Of a stretch of DNA of 64,000 bases, positions 10,440 through 23,400 are shown in pieces (position 1 is the first letter of the stretch; every line of letters starts with the position of its first letter). The notes below the pieces were generated by a model that did no database searches, had not been told where the DNA came from, and saw only the letters and a program-made list of their open reading frames with translations. This DNA comes from Congeria kusceri (taxonomy: Eukaryota; Mollusca; Bivalvia; Myida; Dreissenidae): assembly GCA_027627225.1 (NCBI GenBank), contig CM051024.1, positions 77,551,504-77,615,503 on the forward strand, in the 5' to 3' direction. Both the position numbers and the translations under genes were made by a program.

Positions 10440-11054
10440 CCGTTGACTTCCGGTTATGGTCAATTTTTCGGGTGGGGTTGTGAAGAAATGTGATAATGTA
10501 AAAACAATCGATATTGATGTTAAATTGAAGCATATACACCAAATATTCTACAAAAAATTTTGCAACATTTTATATAAGGTCACTCACGCAAATCAGAGCT
10601 GTTAAATATTCCCTATTTTGGAACACAAATTTCTCCTATTTGCGCCAAAAATCGCCCACGATGTTGTATATCATTCGAAAGAGGGCGCTTTCATCTACAA
10701 AACAAGTACTTTACTTTGAAAGTGAGGCTTGGGACAGTGGTGCTATCTACAGGTTTTCTAACCATAGTAACGGAGATTCCAATATGGCGGCGCCTAAAAT
10801 GGCGACGAACCCGGAAGCAAATATTATACTTAATAAGCGTTTATGACATAAAAAAATGGTACAATTCTAACAATTAATCCTAATTTTAGTAAACAAAATC
10901 ATTGTTTCCTTGATAATCGTCATTTGAATAATGAATATCACATTTGTTTCAACCGACCTATTTACATAGCTCCAGAAGGGGAAACCAATAATGCGACGCG
11001 CACCTTACCTCCCTAGAGTGCCTCGAAATAGAAAAGACTGAGCTAATTAAAACA
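10440..11054 (+). promoter_or_regulatory. Promoter region of the DUF6589 gene
   Basis: CpG-richer than its surroundings, with ATATGGCGGCGCC and AAAATGGCGACG (about 10782-10806, like YY1 AARATGGCGGC sites) and CCATAGTAACGG just upstream (RFX-like half site). The first coding ATG is 11055. Motif calls are by eye. No TATA box. Confidence 0.35.
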
Positions 11055-14000
11055 ATGAAATCCCTGCCAGGGGCGGTTGAGAAACACAAAGGTGGCAATG
11101 TTACGCCACATGGTAAGTTAACTTATTTTGATGTTGTTTTGAAGTCGCCATTTAACACCAGTTCACAATTGTCTTTCAGAACAATACAATTTATCATTAT
11201 GCTTTTTTGTGTGAGCTTCCTAATGACATATTGTTGCATTCAATTCAGTGTTTTCAACGGTCCACAGTTATATTACCGCAGCTTATTTGTGATATACATA
11301 GTCCAGTCTTCACACTAGCTATAAGTATAAGCCCAACAGCCCGGGGTTGGTGCAATTAATCCAGGCTACTAGAAATAAATAATTTATATAGTTGGGCTAT
11401 TGCATTTTTATCTGTTTCTATGAAAGCATTATTTATATTCAGGCTAGTTGTTCATTTATATTACTGCGAAGACTGTGTAGTCAATATACCATTTATCAGG
11501 ATATTCTTATTACACAGAATTTTAAAAAAGATGAAAATATCACCCAATCATAAATAATTTGCTATCAAATTCCCTTCTTTTGTTTATTGTATGCGGAAAG
11601 TTCTGTTATTGTTATTCGTTGATGAATATTAGTTTTCGGGTAAATTAACTCCCAATTCTAAGTTAAAAATGGCTTAAGAATTTGCATTTTTAGAAGAAAG
11701 TTGTATTCTTTTTATACACCAGCATTTACTATAATTTCAATTTATTATAATTTATATACTGCAAGCCATGTAAAACATAACATTCCTGGTAATTTCAGGT
11801 TCAAAGAATGTAAAACATGCTCTTGAGCAGTCTTCACCTACAGGTGTGACTCCTAAGAGCAAGAAGACTCTATTTAGAACTCCAAATAAAGGCACACCAA
11901 GAAAACCAATGGTATTTGCTACTACCGGCGAAAAATCACGGAAGGTGGATGCATCAACAAGTACCAACACACTTCAGACAAGAAAAAAGTTTGATGTCAA
12001 GGTAATGTTAACAAGAAGAAATACTTTACTTAGCATCTTTTAAAATGTTGGACACATGACTTATTGAGACGGTCTTACCAATTAAAGTTCATTTTACCAC
12101 GAGCTGAGTTCAAATGTTAACATGATGTGTCAAAACATAACTTATATGACTTTGTTGCCATGTCAAAAGTTTTAAGAACCAAATGAAATTGTATAGTGAA
12201 TAGTTTCATGGAGACTTTGAGCCATGAGGCCTTGTAACAGTACATGTATATCGGAGACTTCGTATAACATATTAATACACTAACTGTCAAATAAAATTGT
12301 ATTAACATGTAATTATTTTTTGTTGATTAATATATTGTAAGGTTAATATAGTGGAACAAATTCCCATACTAGACTGACATGTCTAATATGTAAACATAAA
12401 TGCTTTTATTATTAATTTTAAAAAAAAGTTCCAGAAATATTGTAAAATGTACAGTTTATTAATTAGTTGTGATCAAAATCATCAAAACATAAAAATACAC
12501 ATGCTAATTAATGATTTTTTACACACCTAATTATTTACTCAAGTTAACAATAATTTGTGAGTCAGTCAAGTCAAGACAATAATGTCTTATAGTAATACGT
12601 GTTGGTTTATAATCCACATGTCTGTCACACATCCATTATTAACTGTTAATGGTGCAAACACCTCATTAATAAGTGTGAACATATCACACAAGTCATTTTT
12701 ATAATTTCATTTGTGGTTGAAAGTCTCCGAAGTGGTACAATATTGTAGTGGTACAATATTGAAGTGGTACAAGTCTCATAAATCCCTATATACATGTGTA
12801 CTTACATGTAACTAACTTGGCAGGAATCATCCTGGTTCAGAATTACTGTATCCAAATTTATCTTACAATGTCAACATGTCTTTATTTTGGTTAATCTAGG
12901 AAGAATATTATACAAAATGTTCAGCCAAATAGAATTTTCTTTGTGTAATGTGTAGCCATTAGCTGAGATGTATATGGTTTAGAAACACAGTGTGCCATGA
13001 TTGCCCTGAAAAGTATGGGCAGCTAAAAACTGTATTACAGTCTTTAAATTCAAAAAGGACTCACTCACAGATTAAAATAGTTTCCATATCCCACTTTTTT
13101 TGGTCCAGAAATAAATAGAACTACATAAAATAGTGTAGACAATAGACAGAAATTACACTTTGTACAAGGAGCATGCTGTTCATATTTATTATCATTTTAA
13201 TTCGAGTAAAGTTTAAAGCTCCTTTTCATAAAATAAAATTCCTTAAATACTAGTAAATGCTTAAGGATTTTTAGGGTTGGCCAAATAACCTGAAAATAAA
13301 TTATTTTAATGCATTATGGAAAAAATTGTAAAAAATCCCATTCCTTGTATGATCTCATAAAGTTAATATTTTTCCCTAAAGGTTATATTGTCTTTTGTTC
13401 CTTTATAGGTGACAGTGATGTATAATGCAACGGAGAGATCTAAAATCATAACTGATAGTGCAGAACAGACTGCAATCAAAGCACTGATGAATGGGAAAGG
13501 ACCAGAAACAGTGATGAAACATCTGTCAAAATGTAGTAAATACAGGTCAGCAATGACAAAATGTGTAAGTAAGGACATAATACAGGAAGTGTCAAAATTG
13601 TCAAAGCGCTCAGAAAGTGAATTTAAAGTGAACTCTGAAAACGATTTAATGAACTTTAAGTGGGAAGATCAAGCCAAAATGATCAGAACAAAAGTTCCAA
13701 CTCTAGCAGCTATCATCAGCTGTGTTATTGGTGAAAAACAAAAAAGCATGGCTCGATTTGTTGTTGCTGTTGGTGTGATGTTGTATGCCAGATGTCAGCT
13801 GCTGAATCTTCTTCAATTCATTCTTGGCCTAGTGCTAGACAGTTGTGGCTTGAATAAAGAGGTATGAAACCAACTATAGTATTAAACCATAGTTAATTTG
13901 AGCACTAGCCTCGAATGTACATGTATGTCACCAAATCAATAGATTTTGCACGTATTGTTAATTGAACTGAATTTCAATCATATATTATTCAAGTATTTTG

Positions 14001-17000
14001 ATATCATTATTGCTGTGCTGTTTTGCTATTTAAGAGGAAACTAGAGGTGCCCATATATTCCTTAATGTGATTGCAACATTATGTACTAAATAAGCACTAC
14101 GTCCAAAATTTAATGTACCATCAGACTCGTGTCCCTTTGTGACACTCTTGTCTGCGTCAGTGTTGGTTAAATTGTTGTTAAGTCCCATTTCTTATAAATC
14201 ATTTTAAGTTATTTGGTTCATATTTGTTATGCAGGTTTACTATCACAATGGGATTACACATTCACAAGATAACCCATAAAATAAAACTTGCCTTAGTTAT
14301 ACCCGCTTATGTAATTTTTATTCTTGGTTAAGTTTTATGTTAAGGTCCCTGTCTCAGAAACTGTCTTAAGTAATTGGGTATGCATGTTTACTACAGGGGT
14401 TTTTCACCTTATATAACAGAGGCCGATTTTGGGCTACTTCACAATTCCAAAAAGTAGTGTTTTTTCACAATTCTGAGCTAAAAATTCACAATTGGAATAA
14501 ATAAATTCACACTTATTTTGATTTTTACATGTGTCTGCATTGTTAGCGTAAACTGATTGGGCGTACATGTTTCTTTTCTTTAGCAGGTTTATCTGTGCAT
14601 ATTTTCAAACTATGACTATTTCACAAATGTGTTCATATTGTTTTAAATTTTCACAATTTTGACAAAATCGTGCGCTAATTTTCACAAAATAACCAGGCTA
14701 GGGCGTCTTCACAAATTTGGGTGAAAAACCCCTGTACTATCACAAGTAGAGCCCACTTCACAAGGGCATGTGACCCTAAAATTAATGGCTTCCATTACAC
14801 TATCCAACACTGAGAGAATTGGAGCATGTTCTCTGATGGATCTTGTTAGGTTTCTTAGGGTGCTATATGTTACAAAACCTAAAAGTTAAAGAAACATTTC
14901 TAACGATATTGATTGCGTGTCTGCATGAATTCGATGTTGTATTAATTTTTTTTCAGGGATTAAATATCATGCATGACTTGGGCTTGGTTTTGTCATACAC
15001 AAGTGTACATAAGAAAAAGAAGGACCTTGTGAAGAAACAGAAGGCAAATATCGACCAAGTAATTACACGTTTTGTGAAATGGTGTCAACTGAATGGGTCT
15101 GACAATAGACACAAAACCATTGAAGTACTTGGGGACAATTTAGATGTCACCATATCACCCACACACATGACAAAGGACAAACAAAGAAAGAGTCTACATT
15201 GGTTTTTAACCATGGTGAAACAAAGAAGGGTGACATATGAAGACCTACACATAGAAGGTCCAGTTCCAGAACAACCATGTGTTACAATGATTCCATCATA
15301 TAAATGGCTTCCGTCAGAGGAGCACATGAAAAGTGTTCTTCATAACTTCAAGTTCCATGTTGCTTGTGTGTTAATGAAGTATGTTGATGTATTTAAACCT
15401 CTGATTGATTCATATCCTGACTACATTTCACATCCATACTTGGAATTCACAAAACAACAGTCTGTTATTCTGAATACAAATCTTATAGATGAGAGTGAAA
15501 ACTCAACTCAAGGGATGATAAAAATTTTACAAGATGTACAGGACATGACTGTGCCTATAGTGGATGGAAATATATTACAAAGGGTTGTATTTGGGGGAGA
15601 TGTACTCACAAATGAAAGGGCATTTTCTGCCCAACGAGCCATGCAGAACAACTCAACTGGTCGTGATCGACTGTTTGGTACGATACATCGGCCCGAAGGT
15701 CTCCACAACTCAACTGGTCGTGATCGACTGTTTGGTACGATACATCGGCCCGAAGGACTCCACAACTCAACTGGTCGTGATCGACTGTTTGGTACGATAC
15801 ATCGGCCCGAAGGTCTCCACAACTCAACTGGTCGTGATCGACTGTTTGGTACGATACATCGGCCCGAAGGTCTCCATAACTCAACTGGTCGTGATCGACT
15901 GTTTGGTACGATACATCGGCCCGAAGGACTCCACAACTCAACTGGTCGTGATCGACTGTTTGGTACGATACATCGGCCCGAAGGACTCCACAACTCAACT
16001 GGTCGTGATCGACTGTTTGGTACGATACATCGGCCCGAAGGACTCCACAACTCAACTGATCGTGATCGACTGTTTGGTACGATACATCGGCCCGAAGGTC
16101 TCCACAACTCAACTGGTCGTGATCGACTGTTTGGTACGATACATCGGCCCGAAGGTCTCCACAACTCAACTGGTCGTGATCGACTGTTTGGTACGATACA
16201 TCGGCCCGAAGGTCTCCACCGGCAGTTCAACTTCCTACTTGTAACTCTACAGTTTTGGAGTTCAACAGTTCTGGTTTTACTGTTCACATTTTGACGCATG
16301 TAAGTTGGTTCCTATTGTTAGTAAATATGGTATTGAAGGTTAAATCCAATGAAATTTAAATTCCAGGACTGTCATTTTGAAACTAGTGTTTGGTCTCTTG
16401 AAATTTAATATTTATTTAAATTCATATTCAGTTTTAACACTCTTATATCAAAATTATACTAAACAAAGAAATTTAAAAAAAACAAACAAACAGAAAAATC
16501 GACTAAGAAATATTGCCTAAAAGTCAGTTTAAACTAGTCTCTTTTTGAGACTAGTGAAAGTCTTTATTTCTGCATATCATAATAGGTGAAAAGTAATGTT
16601 GGATTTAGCAACAATACCATGCCATAGTTTAGTTTTATTATTTGCGCTTTAAAGGACACATTTAACTTTCATGGGTCAGTTTGCCAAACAAAGCACAAAC
16701 AATTTAAATCATCAAATTTATTATTATGGCTGTTTTCGACTTAGAAATGTTATTGTAGGTTAATATATTTCTTAAGGTCAATTTATCAACTGTAAGATAT
16801 TTGGTTTAAATTTAGCATGCATGTTAACTGTCACAAGGGGAACACATTTCACAAGGGCAGATAACTCTAAATGTAATTTTACTATACTAATGCCCTATTT
16901 TTTAAACATAAAATGTTGAGTATCACAGGGGGACTCATTTCACAGGGGCAGGTAACCTAAAAACTAATGGCTTCTACTACACTATTCAACATTGAGAAAA

Positions 17001-18839
17001 GTGGAGCTAGCTGTCCACGGACAGCTCTTGTTTGCCTTTTTTGTCAATTTTTCAATGGATTAAGTGCTTGCTGTAAAGATGTTATACCAAATAAGCAGAT
17101 CTAAATTGTTTATTATGCCACGCTTGAACATGTTCGCGATATACTTCTCATATTTTAACAGCAATGTTTTGTGTCTTTTTCATCAAATCATTTATTTCTA
17201 TAATTTTGTATCTTCAGTGTATTTATCAGCTCTTCTACAAGGCAAGCAGCTCTATGGACACAGGCTCCATGTACCAGTTACGCAACCTGATAAACCGCAG
17301 AGATGTGACAGGACCAGACGATGTTGTGCAAAAATTTCGGTAGTTTTCCAAGCAAACATTCCAATTTTAACAACTCATTCTGACCAATACATTAAAATTA
17401 AATTACCAGGAAATGTAAAACAGGCTCTATGGTTACTCTTGTAATAGCACACCATGGGTTTATGTAGAATTTGAAATAAGTATTCAAATGTGACCCCATG
17501 TTTAGAAATTTGAGGGGTCAAAATGAAAATGCCATGGTCAAAATACAAAATTTACAGATAATTGTTTCTTGGCATTAAATAAATTCACGTTAATAGTTTT
17601 ATAAATAGTAATCTGTGTTATAAGATAAAACCTATAGACAAATACTTTTTTTTTCAATTATTTATTTCAAATGATTTAGAAGTTGCTCTATGTTTCCAAG
17701 GATAATTTTCTATAAACAATTTCCAATATAATTCTATGTCAGACCAGCTGTTTATATAAACTTCTATATATATTTATGTTGGAAAATTTGACCACAAAAT
17801 TGAATACTTTGCTTATTGTTAATTATCTTTGCAGGCCACATCAGCAGTTCCTTGAGGACGTTACAGACAGCTACATTGTTGCAGCCTGCCTTGATGTTAT
17901 GGAAGACTGCTGCTCGAACAAAAAGCAACCTGTACATTTACAAACAAGGAACAACATATTGAGTTTGTAGAGAAAATATCTCAGAAGGTTATGGACTGTT
18001 TTAATCTTGGTGTTACTGAGTATTCAAGTATTTCAAGAATACGGAATGACCTTGAAGCAATACACGCTGATGAACAGAAGCTCTTTGCAATGAGAGTAAA
18101 CGACCAGTACCAATGTGCTCTGTGTGGAAAATCTTACACCTCACTTGTTTGGTTCAAGAAACATTTAACTAACAAACACCATTGGAAGTTCCATCAAGCA
18201 AATACCAATGAAAATTGTAATAATGCAGTTGGACAATTCCTATTCATGTCTCTTCTTTTTAGGGACACATGTGATTCGTACAAAATGTGTGATGGTGAAA
18301 GATCAGTATGCAATGCCCATTTTGAGTGGCTTTACGATTCTGCTTTGAAACACTCTAAGTATAAAATTTGGTTATGGCGCATGATAACATACACGCTGTC
18401 AATTCTGGGTTTCCGAGAAAGTTTCGAATACAAATGGAATATCAGTGTTAATTTGAATGGGGGGATTCGCAACAACATTCCTAATGACAATGCAGTTGAA
18501 ATACAGGTCAATAACATAAAAAGAGAACTGAACACACAAGGAGCAAACAAGTCGTATGAATCTGCAAAACAGATATGCATGACAACACAAGTTATTAACG
18601 CTATCAAGCAGAATCTCATGAGAACGTCCAGAACTGCAAAGTCAAAAAGTACAAGACCTGAAGTAGACAAAAGTGGTGATATTATGAAAATGATTGAGTT
18701 TCTCAGACAAAAAGGTGCCATAAAAAATGTGTGCTGGAACAGTTTCCAAACTTTTAGAGACCCTTTGAGTGGTATTAATGCTGAGGAACTTCACGCATGG
18801 ATTGGTGAGCAGAAAAGAATTGCAAATATGTTTATGTAA
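11055..18839 (+). CDS. DUF6589-type protein with C2H2 zinc finger, six exons
   Basis: Exons 11055-11112, 11799-12001, 13409-13861, 14957-16240, 17218-17339 and 17835-18839. All borders are GT/AG and phases agree, giving about 1041 codons. I recognise the DUF6589 pattern from GDNLDVTISPTHMTKDKQ + SLHWF, then GGDVLTNERAFSAQRA, YKASSSMDTGSMYQLRNLI, and the C-terminal block around KWNISVNLNGGIRNNIPND and RPEVDKSGDI. A C2H2 finger (CALCGKSY...HLTNKH, about 18115-18180) sits in the last exon. Function is unknown. Its wide copy-number expansion in some animals and fungi suggests mobile-element ancestry (inference). Exon 4 contains a 19-residue unit repeated 10 times. Exon 6 needs a one-base frame change near 17920-17935. 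The MKSLPGAV start is the first ATG before a good donor. Confidence 0.8.
12002..13408 (+). other. Intron 2 of the DUF6589 gene
   Basis: AT-rich, no exon recognised. A short direct repeat GTGGTACAATATTG lies at about 12733-12765. Confidence 0.6.
14394..14734. mobile_element. MITE, CAGGGG termini, in DUF6589 intron 3
   Basis: Perfect 15-bp TIRs CAGGGGTTTTTCACC at 14394-14408 and, inverted, 14720-14734. TACTA flanks both sides (14389-14393 and 14735-14739). The uninterrupted site TTTACTATCAC can be read in a sister intron repeat near 14236. The interior (341 bp in all) is rich in TTCACAATT/TTTCACAA motifs, as is the larger hAT-like element at 45225. Non-autonomous. Confidence 0.85.
15650..16219 (+). 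repeat. 57-bp coding minisatellite, 10 copies, in DUF6589 exon 4
   Basis: Ten head-to-tail copies, exactly 57 bp each, encode a 19-residue unit beginning NSTGRDRLFGTIHR (about residues 470-659 of the predicted protein). Copies differ only at a few sites. GGTCTCC or GGACTCC alternates (A in copies 2, 5, 6, 7), copy 4 ends CAT, and copy 8 has GGT to GAT (Gly to Asp). Reading resumes in frame with RQFNFLL. The unit also lacks stops in other frames, which creates long false ORFs on both strands. Confidence 0.97.
16780..17035 (+). mobile_element. HINE-like 3' end in DUF6589 intron 4
   Basis: Direct-repeat body (CACAAGGGGA.CACATTTCACA, CACAGGGGGACTCATTTCACA), then an 18-bp perfect palindrome AGCTGTCCACGGACAGCT (17009-17026) followed by CTTGTTTG. 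A relative without the palindrome is at about 14740-14850 in intron 3. The hairpin plus CTCTTGTT end is the one used by other Helentron-like repeats in the window. Confidence 0.5.
17920..17935 (+). other. Frame break in the last DUF6589 exon
   Basis: Frame one (PHQQFLEDVTDSYIVAAC...) stops at 17970. The family continuation (NKEQHIEFVEKIS, then MDCFNLGVTEY) is in another frame that is open through the same interval. The shift equals one missing base at the five-A run 17920-17924 or just after it. No intron fits here. Confidence 0.7.
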
Positions 18840-20431
18840 ATCATAATGCTAACCACTGTGCAATAGTAGTTTTTTTGTGATGACAAATTAACTAAATCAG
18901 TAATTGTGACTTTCAGGGTTCCAAATAATGTTAAATCTTTTATCTTAACATTTGGATGACAATATTCTGGTGTACATTTGTAAGTTTACAGGTACATGCC
19001 ATATGCATGTTTCATTACAGCAATGATTTCAATTGCAGAGTTGGCTGAATTCAAGTCTATTATTCTTTGTTAATATTGCCTTTAGGTTTTAAAACTTGCT
19101 TGTTTGACTTTTTTTTTCAAACATGTTTATGCCCCTGGCATTTTTATGCGGGAAGTTGATATTGATTGCCCGGTCTGTGCTTCTGTGACAGGTTATGGGA
19201 CATGATTGCATATTAAACTCTGATTCTTATTTTTCTGATGTTTCATCCATTATCTTGCTGCATAATATTTACTGTGCATTATATGTCACTGTATCAGGAA
19301 GTGTTGACACTTGTTGTGCTAATGCAGAATTCAGTGCTCAAACTTGAAAAGAAATTTTTAGCCAATATTAAATGGCATTAGTTTACTTCTATAACAGTTT
19401 CACATTTCAATACTACTGGCATGTCCTATCAGTTCATGATGATTCCCTTGAAAATGTTAGCATATTTAATGATGCAAATTGTATTATTTTATTGTGATAA
19501 TTTGGAAATATATTACATGGACGCATGTGCGGTTATGTGTTTAAATTGTCATTCTTTTTCTCCATAATTCTATAATGTTTACATGTATGTAGTGAAACAT
19601 TCACTTTATATATGTAACACAAAAATAAATCGTTAAAATTTCTATTAGTGTGTTTTATTTGTTGAAGTACATGTTGAACACAAGGAATGAAAAAAGTAAA
19701 AGCAGAATTCTTTGAAAAGTGTGAAACTACCAGAATATTTCAATGTTGGTTATAAAAAAGTAATAAATTAACATGTTCCGAATAATAAGGCTTCTTATTA
19801 CGCATAATGATAATTATTCCAGAAGGAGCTAATAAAACACTGGACCTGATAAACAAATTAACAACTATTTGCTATCGTAGTATCTGTGTATAAAGCTTAA
19901 TAATCAGTTATTAAAGTATTCCAGTATACACTTGGGACTTTTATTTCACTGCTTCTGAATATCACAATTGGTATCTTATAAAGAAATCTTTCAGAAAGCT
20001 TGATTTCATAATTACAGGGGATTTTCATCATTTTATGCCCAATTTAAGGATAAAATTGGCAAGTTACCTTTTTGAATAAAATTATATTTTTTTCACAACC
20101 TAAACAATTCTTGATGTAACATATGGATTTTTTTTTAAATTCTTGGGTGAAGATTTTAAATTAAACCACTTAAAATATCATCGGTACAGTTATTCCAAAT
20201 GGATGCTTCTATGAACGAGTGTGTATTGATAAAAAGTATTTCATTCTTTTAAACAAAAATAATTTAAAATGTTCCAAACAACCAAAATGTTTTAAGGTTG
20301 CTACAGTTGAACGAGTATGTCAGGTGACCCAAATGATTAATCACATATTATTGCCGAAAACGGATGAAAATGAACGCAACAAAATGTTTCAAAATTTAAT
20401 GCCTAAATGGCTACAAATAGTATTCATTCCA
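18840..20431. other. Convergent intergenic region
   Basis: Lies between the 3' ends of the DUF6589 and RecQ genes. A candidate poly(A) signal AATAAA for the plus-strand gene is at 19624-19629. AT-rich, no other gene seen. Confidence 0.45.
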
Positions 20432-23400
20432 TTAACTAAAATCACTAAAGCTGTTGGAACTTTCTGAACTAGAAGAGCTTGTTTCAACATCAGATATGTC
20501 CTCTGTCAAAGCTTGTACAACAGGATGTGTGTACAAATTACAGTCCGGACTACCACAATCACATTGTTGTTCACAAATATCACAACACAAGTGCTTTAGC
20601 AGGCCCTTATTAACATCAGTATTATATGCACTTAATAACACATTCCTGCGACATTTTGAATCATCACTTATGTAATTTTTCATATCACTATCAATTCCTT
20701 TACACTGTCTCCCACAATATAATAAAAGTGCCATTGCCTGAGTTCCATCTCTACCTGCCCTTCCAAACTGCTGAACAAAAGTATCCATGTTCTTCGGAAC
20801 CCCATAGTTTATTACTTGATTTACCCCTTTAAAATTAACGCCCATGCCAGCAGCACTAGTTGCCACTAACAGTCTAATCAAGCCATCATCATGTCCCATG
20901 TCTTTTTTTATATCCTCCTTGACATTTTCTGCAGTCTGAGAATGATACATATGCACATATTTTATGTCTTTATCCAGTTCCATTCTAAACATTGTATACA
21001 CATCAGTGCAATTTTTTATGGATGTACAAAATATAAGGTATCTTTCACTTTTTTCTTTCTTGTTTTTGATTGAAGTTACCAAATACTTGAACACTAAACT
21101 AAGTGGCAAGCTTCCCTTATATCTATGACAAAATAATCTGATATTTGGACGATCTGGACTGTCAACAATTTCAAAACATTTTTGCATACAAAATAGTTGT
21201 TTCACTTTAGTTCGAGCAGCTTTATTTGCCGTGGCAGTGATTAATAAGATGGGACACTCGACCAAAGAACGAACTTCTCCTAACTTCCCAAACCACTCGC
21301 GAAATGGCTCCTCCTGCTCACTGTCGGCCCCTCCCCTAAAAATTAAGAAGTACATGAACTTATAAGTCTTTATTTATGATGCATATTTTATTCATTCACA
21401 TGCCTGACTCATTATGAAATAATAATAATAATAATTACATGACATGTTTATTACTAGCCAACAATATTTTTTTTTAATTTCTACCGGCTCAAATACTGGT
21501 AATATGTCACATGTCCTAAGCAGTTGGACTAGCATGAAGACTATTTTACTATCAAATAAAAAATTGACATTCAAAATGACACTAAAATGTAAAAAAATGA
21601 CAATGAAACTCTTGTATTATACATCTGTCCGCACTTAAAGGTTTTAATAACATAACTTTGGTTTATATTCTTTTTTTTTTTTTTTTTTTCTTTTTTTTTT
21701 ATCATTTTCAATTTTATTTACTGTGATTGGTAAGTTTTTTCTAAACAAAACACAAGTACCTCTTGAATTCGAATGCCCCAAAAAAACTAAAATGACATTC
21801 TCCGTCCCATTCTGAGTATATTTTGTTTCTCATATCAGGAGTAAAATGACAGTCTTGGAGACAGTAAATATGTGCTTGTTTTGTTTTTAAAAAATCAAAG
21901 ACATCTCTACGTTTTTTACTGTTACTGAGACCCCTACAGTTGTATGAGATAAACTTAAGATTATCCATTTATACACCGGTATGATGAAAAAGGTGCCTTA
22001 ACATATATATTGTTAAACAGATATCTTGATAGACAGTATACACCATTTCTATCTTTTAACTTTTGCATATTATGATACAAGCAATTCGGCAAATTAAACA
22101 CAAACAGACAATATAACAAGAATATGTACAAAAGGAGGTTTAAGGTATGAGGAATGATTGTGGTTACAATCAAACAATGGGTTTTATTTACATCAAATTA
22201 CATGATTTTACAACAGTTAATTCTTAGATATAAAAACTGCTTACAAATGTATGGTATGATCTTAGATCATAAGTAAATAAGTATGGAATCTTTGCAAGTT
22301 ATTTCCATTCATATGTAAATACCTAAATTTATATTGTAAAGAGATGCGTTCTCACATATACATGTAAAAGATATCAGAAAAATATTATAATGAGCCACGA
22401 CTGAGCAAATTAAAAATCATTTAATTGTTTAAGTCCCATGATTCACAAAAACAGTAGCCTAACTACAAAAACAACAGATTGTGACAGTCAGTTTCTTCTG
22501 CATGCTTTTCATATATTGATTACTTTAATATTAACACATTACTCAATAATTTTGGAAAAGGAGAGCTTAAATTTGTCTAGGACATATTTATTTTCTTAAA
22601 TCCACAACATTTATGCACGCTTATTACTAGTACATATGTATTAAAAATATAACTAAAGAAAGAAACAACACTTCCCCAGATATAATAAGACATTTTCATC
22701 AACTTGCATTTGTTGCAAATATCAATTACATTCTTATCTAAACTTAACAATTATGTATACAAGCAGAGTAATTGACAATTATTTAGTAGTGTAGTAATTA
22801 CCCCTTATAAAGGAAGTGTAAAAATAAAGCAGTTTCAATAAAACATATTTAAATGCAAAGCAGCATGCAATTTAAACCATGTCAAGCATATATAGAAAAC
22901 AAACACAAGTATTATGAGAAAATAAATTGTTAAAAAATAAAAAGGGTAAGGATGTTTTATTTTCTATAATATAAGAACAGTAGCGAAATAATATACATTA
23001 CAATCATAATGTGTGCAAAATCATCAAGTGTGCAAGAACAATACAGTCCTAATAATTGACTATACAGATAAGTATTGGAAAAACAAATATTCAGTCCAAT
23101 ATACTGAGATGTAAAATAGACATGCACAAGGTTTTGAACACAATCACATCAGATATAATGGTTATAGTTTTATTGAACACAATCACATCAGATAAAATGG
23201 TTATGGTTACATAAAATACTTTGTTTATATGTACATGATTAACTCCAGTTTTCAAAATAGGATGTCATGTAATTAAAATTTCTACTGTAATATTCGTACA
23301 GCACTATGTTGGTTAGGATTATTAATACATACATTCTTCCCAAACTTCAAAACAACCACAAGTTAACAAAATGAATGCTGAAGATTTTATGTAAACCCTG

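Noticed and set aside
15508..16299. Long minus-strand frame (263 codons) over the 57-bp array
   Set aside because: Exists only because the unit has no stop in that frame. The plus-strand frame is the one continuous with DUF6589 motifs and splice sites.
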